A DNA stretch of 24,455 bases from a virus, in the IMG/VR virus record IMGVR_UViG_3300020182_000187, positions 1-24,455 of that record; one strand, 5' to 3'. Every line of letters begins with the position of its first letter. Position 1 is the stretch's first letter. The translations under genes were made by a program, and so were the position numbers. Of this stretch, positions 7,001 to 14,900 are shown piece after piece. Below the pieces are notes generated by a model. The model had not been told where the DNA came from and searched no databases. It saw only the letters and a program-made list of their open reading frames with translations.

Positions 7001-7801
7001 CAAACTAAGTTTAGTGCTGATCAACAAGCAGCTATGCAGAACGCAGCGGCTATGGCTTCTATGGACATGGCTAATATTGATCAAAGAACTAAGTTAGCTG
7101 TAGAAAATGCTAAAAGCTTTTTAGCTATGGATATGGCTAATCTAGGTAATGAACAACAAGCTATTATGTTAGATCAACAGATGTTACAACAACGTTTGTT
7201 ATCTGATCAAGCAGCTACAAATGCAGCAGCACAGTTTAATGCTACTTCTGAAACTCAAACAATGCAGTTTATGTCTAGTCTAAAGCTACAGGCTGATCAG
7301 TTTAATAGTGCTCAGACAAATGCAATGGAACAGTTTAATGTTTCAGAAGCTAATAAGCTTTCAGCCTTAGACTCTGCAAATATTCTAGAAGCTGATAAGT
7401 TTAATGCTCAGATTACTACATCAGTAGAGCAGTTTAACGCTAATCTTGATTATCAAAGAGATCAGTGGAATGCTGCTAATGCACAAGCTATTGAACAAGC
7501 TAATATTGCTTGGAGAAGAAATGCTAACTTAGCGGATACTGCTGCTGAGAATGCAGCTAATCAACAAAGTGTACAGAATAGCTTTGCTCTTACAGCAGCT
7601 TCACAAGCTCAACTCTGGCAAGAGATGCGCGATTTAGCTGCTTTTGATTTGAATGTATCTCAAGCTGATCTTGATAGGAAAATAACAGTAGTGCAGTCGG
7701 CTCTTCAGAACGAAGCTTTCATGACTAGCACAGATGTAAAAATAGTACAGCAGCGAACAGCTTTGTTTAACATTTTAGATGAAATGGGTATAAATATTTA
7801 A
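4043..7801 (+). CDS. 1252-residue virion protein with long 11-residue helical repeats
   Basis: Probably a structural or ejected virion protein; it opens the block of five large virion genes. Three parts can be seen. Residues 1-210 are rich in Gly, Ser, Asn and Thr, with KGQEVD twice (61-66, 82-87). Residues 220-590 are Ala/Glu/Gln-rich and mostly helical, with a hydrophobic Ala-rich stretch at about 495-565. Residues about 640-1155 are an almost unbroken 11-residue repeat with a recurrent Asn (LANL, MANL, QFNA). The last 60 residues leave the register (DVKIVQQRTALFNILDEMG). There is no signal peptide, no enzyme motif and almost no Cys. Proteins rich in LANL/QFNA repeats occur in marine phages as uncharacterised structural proteins. 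The start follows AAAAGGATTATAAAGT. It could be an internal core or ejection-conduit protein; the repeat suggests a long helical rod. Confidence 0.82.
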   Translation: MAAGWGLGGQLSDGFLTGATVLNVGEWGRSTVANVPTTTTANLSNNSSSGGSSSSVVTNSKGQEVDAAGNAIVNTATLTNKKGQEVDPMGIPFSTSTEDTVTAAPATSVLGAGTGPMAGGYTEANPNFSLALGDFVGNTGENSYTFGGYGAGALTPSSNSSATPGPYSGGYNSGTSAGTVYAGGNNTFNESAGSVSFNSGVANNNVGSSNMSEQYNVEFNLTPEQRAAIRAGTGAVASETSEEEKAAIAEKQAADKVIRDRAAAQADAGTAPREAVKTDASIQTAAGDIQQIGELAGVEAPKAVEAVKTTLTEGEAAPATTAQEVTAQTYEAAKAGETGVTEAAQGTVSADAIAKVDEQTELTQEAVAAERDKAAEEAALGVAATRPEAKDYATGIETDERFQIIQAQDPAVAKRIAETMSKREQQALLDIISTEGVNLEDIPEYLLAATREAQTGEAKTRISQELGAVPSVDLEGRQAITGTVPQGDASQIGGIPTMAAAGMQAVTGAARSAAAADMLAVVANVPAEVSAALSEDPASVEAALDSGEAPELVAAVAALPTEALVSTQMEQLLAGMEEGKTPIWARPAVAAIEQQMAQRGLSASTVGRDALFNAIIQSALPMAQSNAQALQQRAAQNLSNEQQVNLANAQNTMTIRMQNLANTQTASSQTAQMANEIKLQQGAFKQQAIITSAEQAQQVELTNAQMAQQKAQQESAQKQQAAISTLSVGAQADLANLQYLNASASQNMTAEQQAKLTTYNAQVERIVRQADLKQDMEKANLSAEVQVELANLTEKNAAARDTMTAVNQERLTNLNTLVDFKKTNASLAQQMDLANLNNEQQMELANLSEKAATDTANFSAANQFRLQELTVYTNMMAKNEDLRQNAEMARLSASEKVQLANLTFKNQANSESMNAQNVAELQMYEKKMQAGQVNAQLAQQMGLANLSNKQEAAMFNAQINGNLDMKQMDANQQMAIANSQFMQTMTQTKFSADQQAAMQNAAAMASMDMANIDQRTKLAVENAKSFLAMDMANLGNEQQAIMLDQQMLQQRLLSDQAATNAAAQFNATSETQTMQFMSSLKLQADQFNSAQTNAMEQFNVSEANKLSALDSANILEADKFNAQITTSVEQFNANLDYQRDQWNAANAQAIEQANIAWRRNANLADTAAENAANQQSVQNSFALTAASQAQLWQEMRDLAAFDLNVSQADLDRKITVVQSALQNEAFMTSTDVKIVQQRTALFNILDEMGINI
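5960..7507 (+). repeat. 33-base (11-residue) coding repeat in the large virion protein
   Basis: Counting residues of the 1252-residue protein, Asn recurs at positions equal to 10 modulo 11: 648, 659, 703, 736, 747, 780, 791, 813, 824, 835, 846, 857, 879, 901, 934, 945, 956, 978, 1000, 1011, 1022, 1033, 1066, 1088, 1099, 1121, 1132, 1143, 1154. Between 736 and 1154 this fills 26 of 39 possible slots without one insertion or deletion out of register. The early half has the form L-A-N-L and the late half Q-F-N-A. Confidence 0.85.
6242..6901 (+). repeat. 110-residue (330-base) tandem super-repeat
   Basis: Residues 734-843 and 844-953 line up without gaps. The LANL motifs sit at 734, 789, 833 and again at 844, 899, 943. 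The second halves are clearly similar (DLKQDMEKANLSA with DLRQNAEMARLSA, SLAQQMDLANL with QLAQQMGLANL). The next LANL-type motif at 1009 (MANI) keeps the 110 spacing from 899, so a weaker third copy may follow. Confidence 0.75.
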
Positions 7802-7815
7802 TAGGAGTTTAAAGT

Positions 7816-8919
7816 ATGGGATTTTTTAGTAAGCTTTGGAAAGGTATTAAAAAGCCATTTAAGGCAATTGGTAAGGCGGTAAAGGGTGCATTTAAAAGCT
7901 TTGGCAAGCTTGTTAATAAGGCAGGTATACTTGGACAAGTAGCTATGTTCTTTATCCTACCGGGTATTGCTAACGCAGCTTTCGGTGCTTTAGGGGGTAT
8001 GTGGGCAGGCGCCGCTAGTAAACTTGCAGGTGTAGCTGGTAAAGGTGTAATGGGTTCTATTGCTAGAGGCGCTGGATGGGTTATGCAGAAAGCCAGTCAG
8101 TTTGCTGGTACAGTTAAGGCTGGTTTTAAAACTGTTACTGGTGCTGTCACTGAGTTCTTTGGTGCTACAGGTAGGTACATTGGTGGTAAGTTAGGGATGA
8201 AGACAGCCGCAGGTACTGTGATGCCTAACCTGTCTGTAGGAGAAGCTTGGGGTCAATACAGTAATGCAATGGTTAAGAACTTCGATGCTTTTGTAGGTAA
8301 AGGTGCTGAGTTTTTAGGTACAAGTAGTGCTTCTTCTGCTGCAACGGCTGCTGTACGCGACTTACCCGTATTAGGTGGGACAGGTGCTGGTGTAGCTGAT
8401 CTTCCGGTACTGAGCGAGACTGGTGCCGGTTCGTTATCTAGCAGTATGTCTTTTGATGCAGGCACTCCAGCGTTTGGAGGTGGTCTTAGTGGCGGGTTAT
8501 CAACTCCTACAGTTAGTAATTTAATAACGCCGGTAGCTGCCCCCCAATCCTTGCTATCTCGTGCTGGTTCCTACATAACCGATCTCCCCGGAAGAGCTAA
8601 GGAGTATGTTACAAGTGGAGACATGGGTAGAGATGCTCTAGCTAAAGCAGAGGCTATGCCCGGAGCTATAGCTACGAGTATGGTAACTGGTAAACTTATG
8701 GAAATGATAAACCCACCAGAAGAGTACGAGGCTGGGCCGGTTTGGGGATCTAATGCAGATACTTATAGAAGCTCACAAGCTATACAAGCTTCACAGGTAG
8801 ATGACTATACTGCTTTTGCTTCTCAATATACTACAGGTACTTCACCTGATGGTATGTGGGGCGGTGCTGTTAACACTAAAAATTATTATGATAGTTACAT
8901 GCAACAATTTGCAGCTTAA
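7816..8919 (+). CDS. 367-residue virion protein with cationic amphipathic N-terminus
   Basis: Residues 4-35 form a Lys-rich amphipathic helix (FFSKLWKGIKKPFKAIGKAV and onward), followed by a hydrophobic Gly/Ala-rich segment of about 37-63 (GILGQVAMFFILPGIANAAF). The middle is Gly/Ala-rich with further hydrophobic patches. Residues 182-207 hold a 13-residue direct repeat (DLPVLGGTGAG, DLPVLSETGAG). The C-terminal third is polar with no enzyme motif. Proteins starting 'GFFSKLWKGIKKPFK' followed by a hydrophobic segment recur as uncharacterised virion proteins in marine phages. The membrane-active look and the position between very large virion genes suggest an internal protein that helps DNA cross the host envelope, in the manner of T7 gp14-gp16, but sequence homology to those is not evident. 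The Shine-Dalgarno is AGGAG, 9 bases before the ATG. Confidence 0.75.
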   Translation: MGFFSKLWKGIKKPFKAIGKAVKGAFKSFGKLVNKAGILGQVAMFFILPGIANAAFGALGGMWAGAASKLAGVAGKGVMGSIARGAGWVMQKASQFAGTVKAGFKTVTGAVTEFFGATGRYIGGKLGMKTAAGTVMPNLSVGEAWGQYSNAMVKNFDAFVGKGAEFLGTSSASSAATAAVRDLPVLGGTGAGVADLPVLSETGAGSLSSSMSFDAGTPAFGGGLSGGLSTPTVSNLITPVAAPQSLLSRAGSYITDLPGRAKEYVTSGDMGRDALAKAEAMPGAIATSMVTGKLMEMINPPEEYEAGPVWGSNADTYRSSQAIQASQVDDYTAFASQYTTGTSPDGMWGGAVNTKNYYDSYMQQFAA

Positions 8920-8935
8920 TAAAGGAATATAAATA

Positions 8936-9463
8936 ATGTCAGACCTAGATAAAGCTTTCTATAAAGCAGGTACATCTTTTAAAAGGCCCATACCCGGACA
9001 CTCTTTAACTAATTCTCCTGATACTCCTCATCCGTTTGAAGGGCCGCCTGTTTATACAAATAGGACAAAGGCTTTAGAATACTTCTTTGAGCTTTTAACA
9101 GAAGAGAATATATATATAAAAGTGTTAGATGCTTTAGAAGACGGTACTACTGTAATGGATATTGTTAAGGTTCTTGTTTACAAATCATTTTCAGAAGGCT
9201 TAATAAACCCTGATATGATGTTAATTGTAGCTGAGCCTTTAGCATATATGATTGCTTCTTTAGCAGAAAGGGCTGATGTTGAATTTGTTATCAGCGATGA
9301 TGAAGATGAAGATGAGCAAGAACCAGCTGGAGGCGGTATGCAGATGTTAAATGATTCTCTTTCTTCTATTAAAAACCCGCAGAAAGACGAAGAATTTCCA
9401 GCTGAGCTAAGTGCTAAAATAGAAAATATAGAACCACCACGTTCTTTGTTAGGAGAAAAATAA
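8936..9463 (+). CDS. 175-residue virion-associated protein
   Basis: Near the N-terminus it holds FKRPIPGHSLTNSPDTPHPF (residues 15-34), a proline-rich pattern I recall from uncharacterised structural proteins of marine myo- and podophages. A helical domain follows (about 43-115: ALEYFFELL, VMDIVKVLVYKSFSEG, then LIVAEPLAYMIASLAE), then an acidic run (SDDEDEDEQE, about 120-129) and a disordered, polar C-terminus. No catalytic motif is visible. The Shine-Dalgarno AAAGGAATATAAATA precedes the ATG, and the TAA directly abuts the ATG of the 811-residue gene, so the two are probably made together. The role in the particle is not known. Confidence 0.72.
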   Translation: MSDLDKAFYKAGTSFKRPIPGHSLTNSPDTPHPFEGPPVYTNRTKALEYFFELLTEENIYIKVLDALEDGTTVMDIVKVLVYKSFSEGLINPDMMLIVAEPLAYMIASLAERADVEFVISDDEDEDEQEPAGGGMQMLNDSLSSIKNPQKDEEFPAELSAKIENIEPPRSLLGEK

Positions 9464-11899
9464 ATGGCTACATCATTAGGACAAGCTTATTCCATTTTAG
9501 GGTCTGCTCAAGGAGCTGAGTTTAAAAGACGTAGAGAAGAAGAAAGAGATTACTACGCTACTCAAGAAAGAAAAGCTAGGCAGAATATGCTTCTTGGTTA
9601 TCTTGTAAAGCCTATTGGTGAACAAATTGCTGCTGGTGTTTCTGATGTTATTGCAGCGCCTTTTAGAGATCCAATGAAAAAACTATTAGATAGTGAACAA
9701 GCTAGGTCGTTTAAATCTGATATAAATAAACTCAATAAATACAAAACATCATTAGTCGGTATACAGAAACAAATCACAGACAAACACAGCGGTGATACTA
9801 ATTCGTATGCTATTCAAAAAATTACGGAAGATAAAACTAGAGAAGTTTTTGCTGCTTACCAAGCTCAGTATTCTGGTCTTACTGATGCAGAAATAAGAGA
9901 TAGTAAGACTGATATTGGTAATGCTTATAGAAAAGATTTAGCAGCTCACTTAAAAACTGTTAATGAAGAAGCCGCCGAATACGCTACTAATTTAAATAAC
10001 GCTTTTACGGCTGCTGCTAGTATGAGTACTTCAGCAGAAATAACAGAAACTTTAGAAAAAGTAACTCCTTATTCTAAGGGTATTGTTTCTAAAGCATGGA
10101 ACATGGGTTCTTCTTTGTTTCGTGGGGAGCCTATGCTTGGCGGCCCTTCTAAAGCTCGTAAAGAAGAGAGTTTACTTAAGGCACGTGAGATCCTTGACTT
10201 TACTACAGAAGAAGTAGAAACCTTAACTACTATTCTTGAAGCAGGCGCATCAAATCGCGCCTTTGAAGAGTCGCTAATAACAAAGTCTCTTAAACAGGAT
10301 ATAAAAAATAGAACAGAATATTTTGACTTCTTAGATAATGAGTCACTATCTGAAGATGTTGCGGCTGGTAAATACAGTAATAATTTCAATATAACTTTTA
10401 ATAGCTTAATTAAAAATGGTACTACACCTACCTATAGAGAAGTTCGCAATAAAATGCAAGATAAATATGGCATTAATGCTGTTATGTCAGGCGATGATAT
10501 TAAAAACATACAAGATAAACTAGCTGCAACTAATTCTGAAATGGCCGCTACTAAAAAGAAATTTATAGTGGATGTTTATAACTCTACTGCATCAACGCAA
10601 ATTGATAGCATAGAAGAAGTGTCTTCTAGAATATTAAAACTACCTGCATATAAAGAGGCTGAAGCTCAATGGGACTTAATAAATAGGGCGGCAACCAGAA
10701 TGGCAGCTGATAGTGTTTTTAATGAATATGAAAGGTTAACTCCGCAGGAAAGAGAGGCCTATGTAGCAAACACCTCTAGAGAAGCTCAGATAGAAATGGT
10801 AGAAAAAAGAACTGTGTTCATTATTCAAAACTCATTAGAAACAAAAGCAGAGACAGAAACTAACCTTTTTAGCTCTGATGTTACTACAAATAAATTTACA
10901 GGATTTTTAAAGTTTGACAAAGAGGCATTTGATGCTTCTAAGCAAGGTCAGCCAGCAACTACACCGCCTTCTACTACGACTGAACTGTTACCTTTTTCAT
11001 CAGTAGAAGATATTTTAAAAGAAAAATATCTTGAAGACCCAGACGCCTTTTTTCCTAAAGTAGTGGCTACGATGAGACAAGATAATAAGGTTGCTATACC
11101 TGATGATGATACGTTGTTATTAATGGCAAGAAAGTGGAAATCAGGGATTAACGAAATGCCGTCTGAACCTGCATCCACTGTTGGAAGAGAGGTAGGAGCT
11201 GCTGCAATACCACAGGTTCTAAGCACTTTAAAAGATTTATTACCGGGAGTTAGCAGTCTTTCACTAGGACAGACGCCATCTGAATTTTCAAGTCAAAATA
11301 AAAAACTAGCAAAAGTTACAGGTACGCCTCCGTCAATGACAGCAACTACAGACAGAGCAGGGCAGCAGCAGCTTTTAGAAAACATAAGACCTAGAGGTGT
11401 AGAAACTACAATCGAGCCTGAGCCTAGAGAGCGGGAGCGTTCCTTGCTAGAGCTGCCTGTAGAACCGAAAGAAACTCCACTTACGGTAGACACAAAAGAT
11501 AGAAAAGCTGAGCCTGTTAATGAAGAAATTACTATGGCTTTAGCAGGTACTGATGCTCCAGACGTTGATAAAGTTAAAGAGTATTTAGATAAAACAAAAA
11601 CAAAAGTAACCGAAGATGTACTTAGTGATTTAATTAAAACGTCACAATATGATCCTGATGTAATTGAATTACTACGTGAAAGATATAACTACGTGCCAAA
11701 AGGTTTAAGTTTACGTGGATATCCGCAATTTAATCCTGCTGGTTCTATTGAAGATAAAGTTAAATTTATGCTTTCTTTAGGCAGAGGAAAAACTGAAGAT
11801 TTTATGATTGATTTACAGCGATCTAAAATAATGAGTGAGGATGATTTAAAACTTATGACAGAATCTTATCTTAACAGATTAAAACAGGGTAATACTTAA
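9464..11899 (+). CDS. 811-residue internal virion protein (putative)
   Basis: This large, mostly helical and highly charged protein has no signal peptide. The first 100 residues carry an Arg/Glu/Lys-rich helix (RRREEERDYYATQERKARQ) and then a patch LVKPIGEQIAAGVSDVIAAP. Residues about 100-480 are helical with many Lys/Glu/Asp. Residues about 490-690 are rich in Pro, Thr and Ser (ATTPPSTTTELLP, EPEPRERERSLLELP) and look disordered, a likely linker. About 690-811 is a compact helical end. I recognise no enzyme motif. Its place between other large virion genes, its size and its composition fit a T7 gp15-like internal or ejection protein; this is inference from context, not from homology. The Shine-Dalgarno is TAGGAG, followed by the upstream stop and then the ATG. 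Confidence 0.75.
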   Translation: MATSLGQAYSILGSAQGAEFKRRREEERDYYATQERKARQNMLLGYLVKPIGEQIAAGVSDVIAAPFRDPMKKLLDSEQARSFKSDINKLNKYKTSLVGIQKQITDKHSGDTNSYAIQKITEDKTREVFAAYQAQYSGLTDAEIRDSKTDIGNAYRKDLAAHLKTVNEEAAEYATNLNNAFTAAASMSTSAEITETLEKVTPYSKGIVSKAWNMGSSLFRGEPMLGGPSKARKEESLLKAREILDFTTEEVETLTTILEAGASNRAFEESLITKSLKQDIKNRTEYFDFLDNESLSEDVAAGKYSNNFNITFNSLIKNGTTPTYREVRNKMQDKYGINAVMSGDDIKNIQDKLAATNSEMAATKKKFIVDVYNSTASTQIDSIEEVSSRILKLPAYKEAEAQWDLINRAATRMAADSVFNEYERLTPQEREAYVANTSREAQIEMVEKRTVFIIQNSLETKAETETNLFSSDVTTNKFTGFLKFDKEAFDASKQGQPATTPPSTTTELLPFSSVEDILKEKYLEDPDAFFPKVVATMRQDNKVAIPDDDTLLLMARKWKSGINEMPSEPASTVGREVGAAAIPQVLSTLKDLLPGVSSLSLGQTPSEFSSQNKKLAKVTGTPPSMTATTDRAGQQQLLENIRPRGVETTIEPEPRERERSLLELPVEPKETPLTVDTKDRKAEPVNEEITMALAGTDAPDVDKVKEYLDKTKTKVTEDVLSDLIKTSQYDPDVIELLRERYNYVPKGLSLRGYPQFNPAGSIEDKVKFMLSLGRGKTEDFMIDLQRSKIMSEDDLKLMTESYLNRLKQGNT

Positions 11900-11900
11900 T

Positions 11901-14900
11901 ATGGAAAATATTAACGCTCTTACAGAAGATCCTTTGAAAACTCCAGAAGATGTTCCGCTTACTATTGAGCCTATAGAGACTAAAGAGAAAGAATTCGATA
12001 CTAGAAGTTTTTTAGATAAACTATATGCTGATGCTGCTGAATCTGTTGCTGTAGCAAAAGCTGTGGCTGTTGAAGAAACTCCCACAGATAGACAGATTGC
12101 ATATGGTATTGCTCAAGAAACTACTTTAATTGGTAATGCTCTTAGGTATGGACAAGCTTTAGTTGATTCGTATACCTATGATGCTTCTTTTGCTGATGCG
12201 TTAAAAGTGGGAGAATACGAAAGGCAGACAGGCATAGCTAAAGAGTTTCCTGAGTATAAGTATCTAACTGAAGAAGAAGAATCAATGACAATGTTGGGTG
12301 GTAGATTAGGTGTTGCTTTAGTAGACCCTGCTACTATACTTGTACCGTGGATAAAAATTGCTAAAGCGGGGAAGGTTTCTTCTGTAGCTATAAACGCCTC
12401 TATTGCAGCTGTAGATTCTGCTACTCGCGATAAGCTTATTCATGGTGAAGTTAATCTTGTTAATTTAGGTGCTAGTACTGTATTAGGGGGTCTTGGTGGT
12501 TTAGCATCAGCAGCTATCTATGGTAAAAAAGGAGCTGACTCTTTAGCAGAAATTGCTGAAGATACAGAAGCTATTGCTAGAGTACCTGTAGTAAGTGATG
12601 AAATAACACCTACTATTTTAACAGAGTCAGAAGTTGTGACTATTGCAGAGTCGGCACAAAATCTCTTCACTCACAGTGATATAATTAAACTTATACCAGA
12701 GGTTTCGGCTACAGGTACAAATCTTACTTTAAGAGCTGAACCTATAAATCAGATGAAAGCTATACTTACTGATATGCGGGCATTACTTAAGGCAGCTGAT
12801 CGTAAAAAAATAATTTCTTCTTTACAAAAAGAAGAGTATAAAAAACTAGAAATATTAACAGATCCTACAAGTAAATTGGCAAAGAGTTCGGAAGAAAAAC
12901 TGTTAACTGAGGCTGATACTTTAGCTGCGAGATTAAAAATACTTAGAGAAGCACCTAAAAGACCAACTCCTTCTTATAAAAATGATATTAAAATTCAAAT
13001 TAAAGCTTTAGAAGATAAAATAGAAGAGGCTACTACTAAATTATATAGTAATCATATAGATAAAGCCACTGCTTCAGCAGATATGGCAGTTGATATCGCA
13101 GAGGATTTAGCAGCCAAAGGTAAACTTACTGATAACATATTAGCTGGTTTAATTTCGGAGGCTACTAGACCGCTTATCGGCGGTGTTGGTGGTTTTGCAA
13201 CAGGAGCTACATTAGGTGATGACGACGATGATGCTATGCTGGCAACTCTAGTCGGTCTGGGGGTAGGTGCTGGAGTACTATCTAAAAGATTAAATAAATT
13301 AAAAATAACTGGCTTTGATTTAGAAAATGTTAAAATGACAGTGGCTGAAACTGGTCGCAATTCTTTGCTGGCGACTACAAAAATATTATCTGCTGGTACA
13401 ACAGCCACTAAGCTAGATGCTTATGGAGGCTGGGCAAAGATTATAGGTAATTTATTATTACAAAAACCGGGAGCCGCTACTAATGCCGTAGAAACCACAT
13501 ACGCTTCTGATGTTTCTAAATACATGAATAAAGTTGTTAATGTTTTTGGTGATTCGTATAACAACAAATCTGTTAAAGAAGTAGTTACTGCTGTAACGCG
13601 AGGTTGGGTATCAGCCGACTCTTTAACTGTAGGTTATAAAGGTATAAATAACGGCTTGAAGAAGGGATTAACAGCTGAAGACATTGATGAAGTACGTAGG
13701 ATAGCTCCTGCTATTACAGCAGAACAAAATATACTTAAGCAAAGTATGCGTGATGCCGGTATTAATTTTAGTGACATTGATAACTACGGTATGGCACAGC
13801 TTTGGAACTTTAAAAATATTATGAAAGGAGGTATTGACAAGTTTCAGGAGGATGCTGTTCAGGCTTTTACTATACAAGATCAAAATAGGGTAGCGGCTGG
13901 TGTGTTAAAAACAATGACAAGCCCAAAAGCTCTCGAAGAAAAAGCTATAGATTTTGTTAATAAGATACGAGGTATAAAGACAAAAGCTGACGAAGACAGT
14001 GTAGTTCATAGAGGAGTATTTAACAAAGATGGTTCTTTTATTCCTCTTACCGATCATTTTGAAAGGAAGCGGGTAATCACTGATGTAGAAGCTACTAGCT
14101 TCATGGCTCAAAAAGGCTGGTTGACTCTAGACCCTATTGAAATATCAGCTAAGTATGCTGATAAAAGTATTAAGGTAAGGAACTTTGCTAATGTTTTTGG
14201 GGCTAAGGGTGAGCTTATTACTAGGGCTTTTTCTGATATTGAAAAGACTCTTGGGGGTAAGGGTAAGACGGGTGCAGAGATTGCTTTTAAAAAGAAATAT
14301 GAGGATCAACTTAGAAGCTCTTTAAACGCTTTCTGGGGTGTACATGGCTCAGCGGATAAGTACGGTAAGTTAGGTTCTGTAATAGGGGCTACATTCACCA
14401 CGTTAGCTAATGTTACCTACTTGCCCAGAGTAGTAGTATCATCTCTTGGTGATTTAATACAACCAATACAAAATAGTGGTGTATTCAATGCTATTAAATC
14501 TTCTAAATCTATTGTTCCCGGCGTAAAGAGTTTTGCCTCTAGAGCAGGTTTTCAGTACGACAAATCTTGGGAAAGAGAATTACAGGCTGTACAGACACAA
14601 GGAGCTGATCCACTCAGTACTATACACAACAACCTAGCTACTATAAACAAAAGATTTTTCCAAGCGGTATTGCTATCTACACTTACTAAAGCTGCTCGAA
14701 CATTCGCATATGATGCAGGTATTTATAGAACTTTTGATATAGCCAAGAAAATTGAAAAGTCTAAAGGTAGAATATCTAAAAGCCTTCAAACAGAAATGAA
14801 CGGTCTTGGTATAGATAAAGATCAGTTGTCGGTTATTTCAAAATTTAAAAATGCAGAAGAAGCTTTTTCTGATGAAAACGCTAATGTCTTTTTAGACATG

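Noticed and set aside
13052-13408. 118-residue minus-strand frame inside the giant virion gene, and similar frames at 15518-15838 and 16223-16531
   Set aside because: Ser/Pro/Val-rich antisense shadows without ribosome sites; the plus-strand frame is continuous and domain-bearing.
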